This document shows positions 19,030 through 28,218 of a stretch of DNA of 64,000 bases, piece by piece. Below the pieces are notes generated by a model that saw nothing but the letters and a program-made list of their open reading frames with translations, made no database searches and was not told where the DNA came from. Every line of letters begins with the position of its first letter. Within the stretch, counting starts at the first letter, position 1. Source of the stretch: Actinokineospora globicatena (GTDB taxonomy: Bacteria; Actinomycetota; Actinomycetes; Mycobacteriales; Pseudonocardiaceae); NCBI RefSeq assembly GCF_024171945.1, contig NZ_JAMTCR010000002.1:1798001-1862000 (forward strand). Direction: 5' to 3'. Made by a program: the position numbers and the translations under genes.

Positions 19030-19407
19030 TCAGCCGCCGGTGCCCTGCTGCGTGACAGTGGCGGCGTTGTCCTCTTCGAGCAGGTGGTACTGCGCCGCCA
19101 CGCGGTCGAGGGTGTGCACGGCGGTGTCGAGCTGGGTGCGGTAGGCGCGCAGCGCGTCGATGGCCGCCCGCTCGTGGTCTGCGGTGAGCTGGTTGACCCC
19201 CGTGGTGGCCTCCTGGCTCACCGGGTCCTTCGCCCACGGCTGCACCCGCAGCCCGCTCTCGCTGAGCTCCAACTGCCTGGCCACCCGGTCACGGGCGTCG
19301 GCGAAAGCCGCGCGCAGCGCCGGTACCGCCTCCGGCGTGACGTCGAGCAGGTCCGTGCGGTGCCCGCCGTTGTGTCCCCCGTGCTGCCCGCCGTGTCCTG
19401 GTGGCAC
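19030..19407 (-). CDS. Small helical PE-like partner of the PPE protein
   Basis: This 125-residue protein starts at GTG 19407, well placed after GGGGAGG. After a Gly/His-rich N-terminus it forms an alpha-helical hairpin (AVPALRAAFADARDRVARQLELSESG and AAIDALRAYRTQLDTAVHTLDRVAAQYHLLEED), the size and shape of PE/WXG100-type partners. The position, 14 nt upstream of a PPE gene, supports a heterodimer. There is no canonical N-terminal PE motif, so the family label is inferred from context. Confidence 0.65.
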   Translation of the reverse strand: MPPGHGGQHGGHNGGHRTDLLDVTPEAVPALRAAFADARDRVARQLELSESGLRVQPWAKDPVSQEATTGVNQLTADHERAAIDALRAYRTQLDTAVHTLDRVAAQYHLLEEDNAATVTQQGTGG

Positions 19408-19559
19408 GTCGCCGCCTCCCCACCGTTGCCGGATCCCCGTCACTACCCGTGGTGCCTTAACTCTATCGAGTCGCCATGATCGGTTTCGACCGTTCCCCTG
19501 TGGTTTCGTAGACGTGCACCGGATCGGCTGGGTTCCGTCCCCGCACATCTACACACCGT

Positions 19560-20108
19560 CTACCCAACGACCGGTTCCCCCGGGGCGTTACGGGCCACCA
19601 GGACGACGATGTCCGCGGGCACGGCCAGGCCGTGGTCACGGAACGTGCTGAACCCCAGCTTCGCCGCCACCCGGCCGGAGGCGGTGTTGCCCCTCGAGTG
19701 CTGGTAAGTGATCTGCGTCAGGCCCAACCCGCCGAACGCGAAGCGCAACACCGCCGACAGCGCGAGCGTCGTGATGCCCTTGCCGCGCGCGTCCGGGTGC
19801 GCCCAGATGCCCGCCTCGGCCGTGCCCGCCGCGAGGTCGACCTCCTTGAGGAGCACCTCGCCCAGCATCACCGCGGTCAGCGGATCCGCGACGGCCCACG
19901 AGTAGCGGCGGTCGGCGGCCCAGTCGGCGGCCCGGCGCGCGATGTAGTCGCCCGCGGCCGCCAGGTCGGGGATCCGGATGTGCGGCAGCCACCGGACGAA
20001 CTCCGGGTCGTTGAAGCCCTCGAGGATCCGCTGCCGGTCGTTGATGCGGGAATCGTCGCGCATCGCGCGCAGGTAGTACGCGCCAGCGTTGATCTCCACC
20101 GGTTCCAC
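19560..20108 (-). CDS. GNAT-family N-acetyltransferase
   Basis: The 182-residue protein has the acetyl-CoA-binding core of GNAT enzymes: the beta4 strand AEAGIWAHPDARGKGITTLAL (a Q/RxxGxG/A-type pyrophosphate loop RGKGIT) and the later NTASGRVAAKLGFSTF strand-helix seen in RimJ/RimL-like acetyltransferases. Start ATG 20108. Substrate unknown. It stands alone, 152 bp upstream of the PE-like gene and 41 bp past the next gene. Confidence 0.85.
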   Translation of the reverse strand: MEPVEINAGAYYLRAMRDDSRINDRQRILEGFNDPEFVRWLPHIRIPDLAAAGDYIARRAADWAADRRYSWAVADPLTAVMLGEVLLKEVDLAAGTAEAGIWAHPDARGKGITTLALSAVLRFAFGGLGLTQITYQHSRGNTASGRVAAKLGFSTFRDHGLAVPADIVVLVARNAPGEPVVG

Positions 20109-20149
20109 GGCAGCACGCTACCGCGCACCACTGACACCCGCGGAACGAG

Positions 20150-20650
20150 TCAGTGCCACCCGCGGTTGTAGTGGCGGCGCCGCTGCCCGGGCCCGAACGG
20201 GCGGTGCCCGTGCCCGCGTCCCCGGTTGTCGCGCCAGTCCTCGCCGAAGAGAGCGCCGCCGATCACGGTCACCACGACCGGGAGCAGCAGCAGCGGCCAC
20301 GCGTGCACGACGAACAGGAACAGCGACAGTCCCGTCAGCGCCGAGATCGGCACCAGCGCGGCGAACAGGCGCTGGCCGAGCGGCCGTTCCGCCCAGGCGA
20401 CCGGCTGCTGCGGCGGTGGCGGGGCGACCGGGAGCGCCGGGGGAGCGGGCGCGCCAGGCTTGGGTGCCGGGAGGTCGGCGAACAGCGCCGTCAGCTCACC
20501 GGCCGTCCGCGCGGCGGTGATCTTCGCGCTGCGCTCGCCGTACTCGTCGATGTCGATGCGGCCGGCGCTCATGTGCTCGCCGAGCGCGCGCAGGGCGTCC
20601 TCCCGCTCGGCGTCGCCGACGCGCAACCCGCTCGGGGGGATCTGGTCCAC
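20150..20650 (-). CDS. DUF1707 domain membrane protein
   Basis: Residues 8-62 (LRVGDAEREDALRALGEHMSAGRIDIDEYGER...) are a textbook DUF1707 domain, a short helical module found at the N-terminus of actinobacterial membrane proteins. A proline-rich linker (about 62-90) leads to two hydrophobic helices (LFAALVPISALTGLSLFLFVV and LLLLPVVVTVIGGAL) and a basic, Arg/His-rich end. GTG 20650 is the start. Function unknown; DUF1707 proteins often accompany envelope or signalling genes. Confidence 0.82.
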   Translation of the reverse strand: MDQIPPSGLRVGDAEREDALRALGEHMSAGRIDIDEYGERSAKITAARTAGELTALFADLPAPKPGAPAPPALPVAPPPPQQPVAWAERPLGQRLFAALVPISALTGLSLFLFVVHAWPLLLLPVVVTVIGGALFGEDWRDNRGRGHGHRPFGPGQRRRHYNRGWH

Positions 20651-20705
20651 ACCACGATGCTACGGAAGGTCGGGCCGGTCGTGACTGAGATTCATCTCAG
20701 CCGGG

Positions 20706-22478
20706 CTAGTCCTTGAGCTCGCAGATGACCGAACCGGTGGTGACCGTCTCACCGGCGGCGACGACCAGGCCGGTGACCGTGCCCGACTTGTGCGCGGTGA
20801 CCGGGTTCTCCATCTTCATCGCCTCGAGCACCACGATCAGCTCGCCCTGCGCGACGACCTGGCCGTCGGCCACGGCGATCTTGACGATCGTGCCCTGCAT
20901 CGGCGCGGCGACCGCGTCACCGGACACCGCGGCACCCGCCTTGCCACCGGCCCGCTTGCGCGGCTTGGCCTTCGTCGCCGTGCCACCACCGCCGCCCAGG
21001 GACAGCCCGGCGGGCAGCGACACCTCCAGCCGACGGCCACCGACCTCCACCACGACGCTCTGCCGCGGCTCGGCCTCCTCGGCGTCCGCGCCACCGGTGA
21101 ACGGCTCGATCCGGTTGTCGAACTCGGTCTCGATCCAGCGGGTGTGCACGCCGAACCCGGTCCCGTCGCCGATGAACGCCGGGTCGCGCACGACCACCCG
21201 GTGGAACGGCACGACCGTGGCCATGCCCTCCACCACCAGCTCGTCGAGCACCCGCCGCGACCTGGCCAGCGCCTCGTCGCGGTCCGCGCCGGTGACGATC
21301 ACCTTCGCCAGCATCGAGTCGAACTGGCCGCCGATCACCGTGCCCGACTCCACCCCGGAGTCGACCCGCACGCCGGGGCCGTCCGGCGCACGCCACGTGG
21401 TGACGGTGCCGGGGGCGGGCAGGAAGCCGCGGCCCGCGTCCTCGCCGTTGATCCGGAACTCGATCGAGTGGCCGCGCGGCGTCGGGTCCTCGGTGAACCG
21501 CAGCCGCTCACCGGCCGCGATCCGGAACTGCTCGCGCACCAGGTCGATCCCGGTCGTCTCCTCCGACACCGGGTGCTCGACCTGCAGCCGGGTGTTGACC
21601 TCCAGGAACGAGATCGTGCCGTCCGTGCCGACCAGGTACTCCACCGTGCCCGCGCCGCTGTAGCCCGCCTCGCGGCAGATCGCCTTCGCCGAGGAGTGGA
21701 TCTCGGCGCGCTGCGCGTCGGTGAGGAACGGCGCGGGGGCCTCCTCCACCAGCTTCTGGTGGCGGCGCTGCAGCGAGCAGTCGCGGGTGCCGACCACGAT
21801 GACGTTGCCGTGCTTGTCCGCCAGCACCTGCGCCTCGACGTGGCGCGGCTTGTCCAGGTAGCGCTCCACGAAGCACTCGCCGCGGCCGAACGCGGTCACC
21901 GCCTCGCGCACCGCCGAGTCGAACAGCTCGGGGATCTCCTCCAGTGTGCGGGCGACCTTGAGGCCGCGCCCGCCACCGCCGAACGCGGCCTTGATCGCCA
22001 CCGGCAGCCCGTGCTCCGAGGCGAACGCGATGATCTCCTCGGGGCCCGACACCGGCTCCTTCGTGCCGGGCACCAGCGGGGCGCCCGCGCGCAGCGCGAT
22101 GTGCCGGGCGGTGACCTTGTCGCCGAGGTCCCGGATGGCCTGCGGGTCCGGCCCGATCCAGGTCAACCCGGCGTCGATGACGGCCTGGGCGAACTCGGCG
22201 TTCTCCGAGAGGAACCCGTACCCGGGGTGGATGGCGTCCGCGCCGGAGCGCTTCGCCGCGTCCAGCACCTTCTCGACCACCAGGTAGCTCTCGCCCGGGG
22301 TCGACCCGCCCAGCGCGAACGCCTCGTCGGCGAGCCGGGTGAACGGCAGGTCGCGGTCGGGGTCGGCGTACACGGCGACGCTGGCCAGCCCCGCGTCGCG
22401 GCAGGCCCGGATCACCCGGACCGCGATCTCGCCCCGGTTGGCCACGAGGACCTTGTTCAACTCGGCCGACTCGGACAC
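20706..22478 (-). CDS. accA3: Acetyl-/propionyl-CoA carboxylase alpha subunit (biotin carboxylase + BCCP)
   Basis: The 590-residue protein fuses biotin carboxylase and biotin carboxyl carrier protein. It has [20 protein letters not shown] at the start, the ATP-grasp region with [25 protein letters not shown], and a C-terminal lipoyl-like domain in which EAMKM carries the biotinylated lysine (K555). The Pro/Ala-rich linker lies around residue 510. It carboxylates biotin and hands CO2 to the beta subunit. GTG 22478 lies 7 nt after AAGGAGG. From memory the order matches M. tuberculosis accA3 (Rv3285), whose product serves several beta subunits. birA, about 10 kb away, would attach the biotin. 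Confidence 0.96.
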   Translation of the reverse strand: MSESAELNKVLVANRGEIAVRVIRACRDAGLASVAVYADPDRDLPFTRLADEAFALGGSTPGESYLVVEKVLDAAKRSGADAIHPGYGFLSENAEFAQAVIDAGLTWIGPDPQAIRDLGDKVTARHIALRAGAPLVPGTKEPVSGPEEIIAFASEHGLPVAIKAAFGGGGRGLKVARTLEEIPELFDSAVREAVTAFGRGECFVERYLDKPRHVEAQVLADKHGNVIVVGTRDCSLQRRHQKLVEEAPAPFLTDAQRAEIHSSAKAICREAGYSGAGTVEYLVGTDGTISFLEVNTRLQVEHPVSEETTGIDLVREQFRIAAGERLRFTEDPTPRGHSIEFRINGEDAGRGFLPAPGTVTTWRAPDGPGVRVDSGVESGTVIGGQFDSMLAKVIVTGADRDEALARSRRVLDELVVEGMATVVPFHRVVVRDPAFIGDGTGFGVHTRWIETEFDNRIEPFTGGADAEEAEPRQSVVVEVGGRRLEVSLPAGLSLGGGGGTATKAKPRKRAGGKAGAAVSGDAVAAPMQGTIVKIAVADGQVVAQGELIVVLEAMKMENPVTAHKSGTVTGLVVAAGETVTTGSVICELKD

Positions 22479-22620
22479 GCCGGTTCCTCCTTGGTTGGAT
22501 CGCCGCTGGGGGGAGTTTACGGACGACCCGCGACCCGGGAACCGAGAGCAACCCCACACTCACCGGTTACCCTCCCCCTGACGTTGGCCGTTGTCGATTC
22601 CCCGCCGAGGAGGTGCCGTC

Positions 22621-23322
22621 GTGGCCGGTCGGCGCGCCCCCACCGCCGTCGTGCTGGCGATGGTGATCTGCGGCCTGGTCGTCGCCGCCTCGCTCACCGG
22701 CGCCGCCGTGCTGCGGGTCCGCGCCGCGCCTGCCAACGCCACCCCGGGCACGACCTCGGAGACCACCACGTCGACCACCGCGGTCACCTGCCGCCGCGAT
22801 CCGTGCAGGCTGCTCGGCACGGCGACCGTGGGTGGCACCGTGGTCGAGCTGATCGGCGACTCCGGCCTGGTGTCCGGCCGGGTCCGCATCGGCAGCCCCG
22901 GCACCCAGCAGGTCATCGAGATGACCATCACCGACCTCGGCGTCTACCTCGACGACCAGTCCCTGGAGTGCGCCCCCGGCGCGGTCTCCGCCTGCCTGGT
23001 CCGCGGCTCCGGCGACAAGGGCACCGCAGGCCAGGTCGTCGTCGGCCGCTCCGACAAGTGGAGCGCCCAGGGCCGCGCCTTCTTCTCCGAAGCCAACTAC
23101 CTCAGCCTCGCCAACGTCGACGGCGACTCCGCCCCCGAGGTCATCGCCGTCCAACTGGACTGCGCCACCGGCGCCGACTGCTCCAAACGCCCCGTCTACG
23201 CCCAGGTCTTCGGCCTCGGCGGCCAGGAGTTGGGCTGCACCCGCCTCTACCCCCGGATCGACCAACTCCCCGGCTACCCCACCATCCTCCCCACCGCCAC
23301 CCAACTCCGCGACTGCCCGTAG
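22621..23322 (+). CDS. Exported or membrane-anchored protein, unknown function
   Basis: GTG 22621 has GAGGAGG upstream and starts a 233-residue protein with one N-terminal hydrophobic helix (TAVVLAMVICGLVVAASLTGAAVL), followed by a Thr-rich stalk. The extracytoplasmic part contains six cysteines, including CRRDPC, LECAPGAVSACL and LDCATGADC, likely disulfide-bonded, and a NVDGDSAPEV segment that resembles a calcium-binding FG-GAP-type repeat. I recognise no specific family. It diverges from accA3. GC and C-ending codons rise sharply toward the 3' end. Confidence 0.75.
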   Translation: MAGRRAPTAVVLAMVICGLVVAASLTGAAVLRVRAAPANATPGTTSETTTSTTAVTCRRDPCRLLGTATVGGTVVELIGDSGLVSGRVRIGSPGTQQVIEMTITDLGVYLDDQSLECAPGAVSACLVRGSGDKGTAGQVVVGRSDKWSAQGRAFFSEANYLSLANVDGDSAPEVIAVQLDCATGADCSKRPVYAQVFGLGGQELGCTRLYPRIDQLPGYPTILPTATQLRDCP

Positions 23323-23434
23323 ACGACGCCGCCCAGCTTCGCGACTTTCCGTATACCTCGGCGGAGGGTTAACTCGGCGGTTCGTGGCCCAGACGGTCAC
23401 TCAGGTTCCGCGACCGTATGTGAACGTTAAGCGC

Positions 23435-23560
23435 CATAGCCTCGCGGGTGGCTGCGGTCTCCGGCAGGCCACTTCGCGGGTGGCCTTGGACGCCGTGGGT
23501 CAGGCCGCAGACGACTGCGACCGCCCCTGGCTGTCAGGGGCGGCCGCAGTGTCTCTTGTG
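23435..23560 (+). ncRNA. Candidate small RNA: two similar hairpins plus terminator
   Basis: After a possible -10 (CATAGC within GCGCCATAGCC) come two short hairpins with near-identical loops: AGCC/GGCT around TCGCGG (23438-23453), and GGCCAC/GTGGCC around TTCGCGG (23467-23485). The terminator hairpin follows. No ORF with a ribosome binding site covers it. I cannot match it to a known family. Confidence 0.25.
23515..23560 (+). terminator. Hairpin terminator
   Basis: CTGCG and CCGCCCCTG (23515-23529) pair with CAGGGGCGG and CGCAG (23535-23549), with one bulged A and a 5-nt loop; TGTCTCTTGTGT follows. It could end the upstream gene (stop at 23322) or a small RNA. Confidence 0.65.
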
Positions 23561-23803
23561 TCGCTGTGCTTATCGCGGTCGGTTCGTGCCGCCGTTGCTC
23601 GTTGCGCCGTCGATTCGCTGCTTTTCCGCTCGCGTCAGCAGCGAACCACCCGATCGAGTCGCCCACCCCGCCCCACCGGAGACCCGCCCCGGGGCCCGCC
23701 CGACCTTGATCAACTCGCGTGGTGGGGCCCACCCTCCCGGGGTCTGAGGTCCCACGTTCGAGCCTAGCGAAGTCGGGGGTTTGTCAAGAGGGGCGCGGGG
23801 AGG

Positions 23804-23832
23804 CTGTGGATGGGGCGGGGGGTTGTGGACAA
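23804..23832 (+). repeat. Paired DnaA-box-like sites, divergent copy
   Basis: CTGTGGAT at 23804 and TTGTGGACAA at 23823 recall the paired-site motif at 30001, 54434 and 60681, but with a G-rich spacer. TGTGGACAA is the actinobacterial DnaA-box consensus read on the other strand. Confidence 0.45.
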
Positions 23833-23841
23833 GTGCCGGGG

Positions 23842-25206
23842 CTAGGCGGTGACCAGGTCCTTGTCCTTGGGCTCCGGAGCCGGGGTGGGGGCGGGCTGGT
23901 CGTCGAGGAGCGGGGGGCCGCTGGGGGAGTTGAGGACCTCGTCGTCGAGGAGGTTCTCGCTGCGGGCCACCAGGACCGGGACGGTGATCTGGCCCGCGAC
24001 GTTGGTGGCGGTGCGGATCATGTCCAGGATCGGGTCGACCCCGTAGACGATCGCGACGCCGGTGGCCACGACCTCCGGGGGCAGGCCGATGGTGCTCAGC
24101 GTCAGGGTCAGCATGGTGAACCAGCCCGTGGTGCCCGCGGTGGCGAACGCGCCGAACACCGCGACGGCCACGATGCCGACGTACTGCCAGAAGCTCAGGC
24201 TCACCCCGAACAGGTTCGCGATGAAGATCGTCGCGATGGCCGGGTACAGCGCCGCGCAGCCGTCCATCTTGGTCGTGGTGCCCAGCGGGACCGCGAACCC
24301 GGCGTACCCGGGCTCCACGCCGAGGTTCACCGCCGTCTGCCTGCTCAGCGGCAGCGTCGCGCCCGACGAGCGGGACACGAACGCGAACTGCAGCGCCGTC
24401 CACGACTTCGCGAAGAACGTGCGCGGGCTGACCTTGCCGACCACCCGCAGCAGCACCGGGTAGACCACGAACAGCACCAGCAGCGCGGCGATGTACACGG
24501 CGGCGATCAACGACAGCAGCGGCTTGAAGAACTGGTTGCCGTAGGTGGCGAACGCGGTGCCGATCAGCCCCAGCACACCGATCGGGGCCAACCGGATGAT
24601 CCAGCCGAGGACCTTCTGGATGATGTCGAACGCCGCCTGGTTGAACGCGACGAACGGCGCCGCCCGGTCGCCGAGCACGAAGGTCGCGATCCCGACGAGC
24701 ACCGCGACGAACACGACCTGCAGCACCTCGCCGTTGCTGAACGCGGTGAACAGGTTGTCCGGCACCAGACCGTTGAGCACGGTCAGCCAGTCGCCCTGCG
24801 CGCGGTCGGCCAGGCGCTTGACGGTCGCCTCGCTCGGCTGGACGCTGACACCCTTGCCGGCGCCGGAGATCAGCCCGACGGCGATGCCGATGAGCACGGC
24901 GATGAGCGAGGTGATCCCGAACCACAGCAGCGTCTTGCCGCCGAGCCGGGCCGCGGTGCGCCCGCCACCGAGGCCGCGCAGGCTGGTGACGCCGACGACG
25001 ATCGCGGTGAACACCAACGGGATCACGGTGAACTGGAGCAGGCTGGTGAAGATGTTGCCGATGGTCTTGAGCGTGGTGGTCAACCACGCGGTCTCGGTCT
25101 GCTTGGCCACGAAGCCGAGCAGCGCGCCGAGCACGAGGCCCGCGAGCACGGCCAGTCCGAAGTAGAGGGTGCGCCGGTTTGTCCTGGTGGACACGTCGGT
25201 GGACAT
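23842..25206 (-). CDS. Dicarboxylate/amino acid:cation symporter (DAACS family)
   Basis: This 454-residue membrane protein is a GltP/DctA-type transporter that imports glutamate, aspartate or C4-dicarboxylates with Na+ or H+. Diagnostic motifs are the serine-rich reentrant loop RSSGATLPLS, PLGTTTKMDGCAALYPA, and VDPILDMIRTATNVAGQ in the last core helix; about eight helices plus two hairpins are predicted. ATG 25206 follows a GGAG. The last 40 residues are charged and proline-rich. It interrupts the carboxylase neighbourhood relative to mycobacteria. Substrate choice cannot be read reliably from sequence. Confidence 0.93.
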   Translation of the reverse strand: MSTDVSTRTNRRTLYFGLAVLAGLVLGALLGFVAKQTETAWLTTTLKTIGNIFTSLLQFTVIPLVFTAIVVGVTSLRGLGGGRTAARLGGKTLLWFGITSLIAVLIGIAVGLISGAGKGVSVQPSEATVKRLADRAQGDWLTVLNGLVPDNLFTAFSNGEVLQVVFVAVLVGIATFVLGDRAAPFVAFNQAAFDIIQKVLGWIIRLAPIGVLGLIGTAFATYGNQFFKPLLSLIAAVYIAALLVLFVVYPVLLRVVGKVSPRTFFAKSWTALQFAFVSRSSGATLPLSRQTAVNLGVEPGYAGFAVPLGTTTKMDGCAALYPAIATIFIANLFGVSLSFWQYVGIVAVAVFGAFATAGTTGWFTMLTLTLSTIGLPPEVVATGVAIVYGVDPILDMIRTATNVAGQITVPVLVARSENLLDDEVLNSPSGPPLLDDQPAPTPAPEPKDKDLVTA

Positions 25207-25438
25207 GGGGACTCCAGGGGGATGGGGAGAGGAGAGAGTTGGGGTGGCTCCTAACCTCGACACAGCGCGCTGGCCTGCCGCCGGAGATCGACGTGCAGGC
25301 GCTCGGTCAGCGCTGGTGAGTACCTCATCACCGCGATCCAACCAGCCGGTCGGGGGGAAACTTCCCCTCTCACCCGGAGAGCGGCATCACTCCCACCAGA
25401 TGGAACAACCCCTGGTCACCAGGAGGTACGGCCTTGCC

Positions 25439-26053
25439 TCATGTGGTGGACCGCCACAGCTCGGTGACGCTGACCCCGACCTCGGCCAGCAACCGCCGCG
25501 TCAACGGCAGGCTGATCCCGACGACACTGGACGCGTTTCCCTCGATGCTGTCCACGAACCACCCACCGAGCCCGTCGATGGTGAACGCCCCCGCGACCGC
25601 CAGCGGTTCCCCTGACGCGACATAGGCATCGATCTCGTCCTGAGTCGGCGCGGAGAACCGGATGGTGGTCGCCTCCACCCCCGTCGCACTCCCGACGACC
25701 TCACCACCGACGACCCGCAGCACGGCGTGCCCGGTGAGCAACACCCCGGTCCCACCCGCCAACTTCCCCCACCGCTCCCGCGCCCGCTCCGCGGTCCCCG
25801 GCTTCCCGACCAACTCCCCGTCGAAGTGCAACATCGAGTCGCACCCCACCACCACGGCATCGTCCCCAGCCGCGACCACCGTCCGAGCCTTCGCCTCGGC
25901 CAACACCCCCACCACCCGCTCCGGCGTCGGATCCACCACCCCCGCCGCCACCGCGTCCTCATCAACCCCGGACACCCGAACCACCGGATCAACCCCCGCA
26001 GCCCGAAGAACCCCAAACCGAGCAGGCGACTGCGACGCAAGAATGAACTCCAC
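25439..26053 (-). CDS. maf: Maf-family nucleoside triphosphate pyrophosphatase
   Basis: GTG 26053 gives MEFILASQSPARFGVLRAAG, the family's S-x-R substrate loop at the N-terminus. Further motifs are VVVGCDSML with the catalytic aspartate, GKPGTAERAR, and TIDGLGGWFVDSIEGNASSVVG near the C-terminus. Maf proteins hydrolyse dTTP/UTP or modified nucleotides and are linked to arrest of septum formation. The 204-residue length is normal. The gene sits in the acyl-CoA carboxylase neighbourhood, as in M. tuberculosis (Rv3282 next to accE5). Confidence 0.92.
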   Translation of the reverse strand: MEFILASQSPARFGVLRAAGVDPVVRVSGVDEDAVAAGVVDPTPERVVGVLAEAKARTVVAAGDDAVVVGCDSMLHFDGELVGKPGTAERARERWGKLAGGTGVLLTGHAVLRVVGGEVVGSATGVEATTIRFSAPTQDEIDAYVASGEPLAVAGAFTIDGLGGWFVDSIEGNASSVVGISLPLTRRLLAEVGVSVTELWRSTT

Positions 26054-26380
26054 GCCCCGCAGGCTAGCCGCCCCGCTCTTACCCCACCCCACCGCTCCGC
26101 GCGCGCCCGCGGTCCCACCCCAACCCGGCCCCCACCCTCTCCGGGGGGCGTCCCTGGGCCAGTCTACCGGCACCCCCCGACAGTGGATCTTGATACGACC
26201 CCCGCAGAGATCCACATGTGGATAACTTCTGTCACCCGCAAGCATGAAATCGGGGGACCGCTGGGGAAGGCATTGCCTGGTGGCGGGCATGGTCGCCACC
26301 AGGCAATGGGTCGTGGGGCCAAGTCGGGGGCGTGGGTGATCGACTCGCGCGCCAAACAACGGCAACTAGTCCACAGTGGA
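26054..26380. other. 327-bp gap holding Rep A copy 1
   Basis: No gene is supported. Most of it (26100-26246) is a copy of repeat Rep A; the rest is the downstream side of the S15 peptidase gene. Confidence 0.7.
26100..26246 (-). repeat. Rep A, copy 1 (with TTATCCACATGTGGAT)
   Basis: Read on the minus strand it runs CATGCTTG, TGACAGAAG, TTATCCACATGTGGATCT, TCAAGATCCACTGTCGGGG, GTAGACTGGCCCAGGGACG, CCCCCCGGAGAGGGTGGGGG. The same order of blocks occurs at 45591-45735 and 63627-63785. The 14-bp perfect palindrome ATCCACATGTGGAT lies at 26210-26223, and TTATCCACA is a perfect DnaA-box match. Confidence 0.85.
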
Positions 26381-28207
26381 CTAAAGAGAACCGACCAGGG
26401 GGAGGCGGAGGGTGGTCTTGCTGAGGTCGATCGTCAGTTTGGGGTTGGTGCCCGCGGAGCTGATGAAGGAGGTGTCGGTGCTGCCGATGACCAGGGCGAG
26501 GCGGTGGCCCGCGGGGATGAGCTGGTCGGTGGAGGCCAGGTTGAAGGTGATCGTGTACGGGGTGCCCGCGGTGAGGGTGCGGCGGGTGTCGAGGCCCGCG
26601 TAGTGGCCGAGGTCCGCCCAGCCGCGGGCGATGATGTTCTGGGAGACGGTCGTGGTGTTCGCGGCCGTGTCGAGGTAGCAGGCGCTGTCGCCGGTGGTGC
26701 TTTCGCCCCAGCAGGAGCGGGTGGTGAGGTTGCGGATGCCCTCGCCGGTGGTGCGGTAGTTGCGGATTGTCGCCGAGCCGTAGTCGACCAGCACCGCCGA
26801 CAGCCGCGCCGCGCTCTGCGACGGGGTAGCCGTGACGGTGATCTGCGTGGTCCCGGAAATACGCACGTCATCCCGCAGCGCGTCGGTCCGGTAGATCACC
26901 CGCGCCGAGGACGTGGTGGTCGGATTGTTGATCCAGTCGTACGAGCTCGTGCGGTTGTCGGTCAGGCTCGCGGTCGACCCGGCGGGCGGCGCGGTGGTGC
27001 CCAGCGTGCCCACCCCGGCGGTGGTGCCGGGCCGCGGCCGCACCGTGGTCGGCGACACGGCCAGCGGCCACGACGCGTCGTCCTTCCACACGTCCGGCTT
27101 CTGCTCCACAGTGGACGCGGGCTCGCGCTCGATCCCGTTGTCGATCCCCAGCAGGTAGTGGTCGAACCACCGGTGCAGCGTGTCCACCCACACCGAGCGG
27201 CGGAAGTCGAACGGGTCGACGTGGCCGGTCTGCGAGAGCCAGATCTTGCGCTCGACCCGCGCGGGCAGCGCGTTCCACCACTGGCCGAAGTTGATCGTCT
27301 TCACGTTGAGGTCGTTGAGCCCGTGCACCGCGAACACGCTTGCCTTCACGTTCGCGGCGTTGACGACGTAGTCCCGCTCGCGGTACATGGCGGTGTAGTC
27401 GCCGCTAGAGGGCGACCCGGAAGTCAAAGTTGTCTTGACCGACCCGCAGTTTGCGGCGCCTGCCGAGTTCTCCACCACCTGTGCGAGACCGGCAGGGCTG
27501 CCGCTCGTGAAGGTAGCGCCCGACGCGCGGTAGTAGTCGTACCAGGAGCTGATCGCGCCGATGGGCACGATGGTCTTGAGCCCGTCGACGCCGGTAGCGG
27601 CAACGCCGTTCGCGATGGTGCCGTCCCACGACTTGCCGATCATCCCGACAGCGCCGGTCGACCAGCTCGCGGTCGCGGTAGTGCTACCTGTCGCGGACGT
27701 GTAGCCGCTCGCGCGGCCGTTGAGCCAATCTACGACCGACTTCGCCGAGGCAATCTCAGAGCGCCCGCCCACGTCAACGCAGCCGTTAGAGCGGGCTGTG
27801 CCGGAAAGGTCAACGAGCGCGACAGCGTAACCGCGCGGCACGAAGTAGTTGTCGTAGTGCAGCGGGAACTGCACCGGCTTACCGGCGCTGTCGTACGTCT
27901 TCTTCTGGCTCTCGTTACCCCGCCCAAGCGTGGAGTAATAAGGGCTCGCGTCCATGATTACCGGAACGCGGCCGGTCGCCTCGCGCGGGCGGATGATGTC
28001 GGTGGCGACCCGCACTCGGGAACCATTCGGCGCTGTTAGACCTGTGTCGACCCAAACGGTCTCACGCACGGCGTTCGCGTAAGAGTAGATGGGATCGCTA
28101 CGCAGCGCGGCAGGCGCTACCGGTGCTGCCGACGCGGGGACCGTGGTGGCGCCAAGTCCCGCGATAACAGCAACGGCCGTGGTGAGCAAGGATCGCCGTA
28201 TAGCCAT
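26381..28207 (-). CDS. Secreted S15 / CocE-type X-Pro dipeptidyl-peptidase
   Basis: The 608-residue protein has a signal peptide (SLLTTAVAVIAGLGATTVPASAA) and an alpha/beta-hydrolase domain with the nucleophile motif GKSWDG (S193), the acid in HGLNDLN (D299) and the base in QTGHVDPF (H329). The C-terminal 200 residues are a jelly-roll (X-Pro_C) domain. Such enzymes release X-Pro dipeptides or act as acyl esterases outside the cell. The gene lies 11 bp downstream of the MFS gene and may share its transcript. The 5' third uses noticeably more TA-containing codons (GTA, CTA) than the rest. Confidence 0.92.
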   Translation of the reverse strand: MAIRRSLLTTAVAVIAGLGATTVPASAAPVAPAALRSDPIYSYANAVRETVWVDTGLTAPNGSRVRVATDIIRPREATGRVPVIMDASPYYSTLGRGNESQKKTYDSAGKPVQFPLHYDNYFVPRGYAVALVDLSGTARSNGCVDVGGRSEIASAKSVVDWLNGRASGYTSATGSTTATASWSTGAVGMIGKSWDGTIANGVAATGVDGLKTIVPIGAISSWYDYYRASGATFTSGSPAGLAQVVENSAGAANCGSVKTTLTSGSPSSGDYTAMYRERDYVVNAANVKASVFAVHGLNDLNVKTINFGQWWNALPARVERKIWLSQTGHVDPFDFRRSVWVDTLHRWFDHYLLGIDNGIEREPASTVEQKPDVWKDDASWPLAVSPTTVRPRPGTTAGVGTLGTTAPPAGSTASLTDNRTSSYDWINNPTTTSSARVIYRTDALRDDVRISGTTQITVTATPSQSAARLSAVLVDYGSATIRNYRTTGEGIRNLTTRSCWGESTTGDSACYLDTAANTTTVSQNIIARGWADLGHYAGLDTRRTLTAGTPYTITFNLASTDQLIPAGHRLALVIGSTDTSFISSAGTNPKLTIDLSKTTLRLPLVGSL

Positions 28208-28218
28208 GTGTGCAGACG

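Larger units (their letters stand above)
23323..23841. other. 519-bp gap between convergent genes
   Basis: No coding region is supported. It contains a candidate small RNA with terminator (23435-23560), then C-rich sequence, and near 23804-23832 a pair of DnaA-box-like sites. Confidence 0.6.

Noticed and set aside
23740..23770. tRNA-like T-arm (GTTCGAGCC)
   Set aside because: No matching D-arm, anticodon arm or acceptor pairing upstream or downstream.
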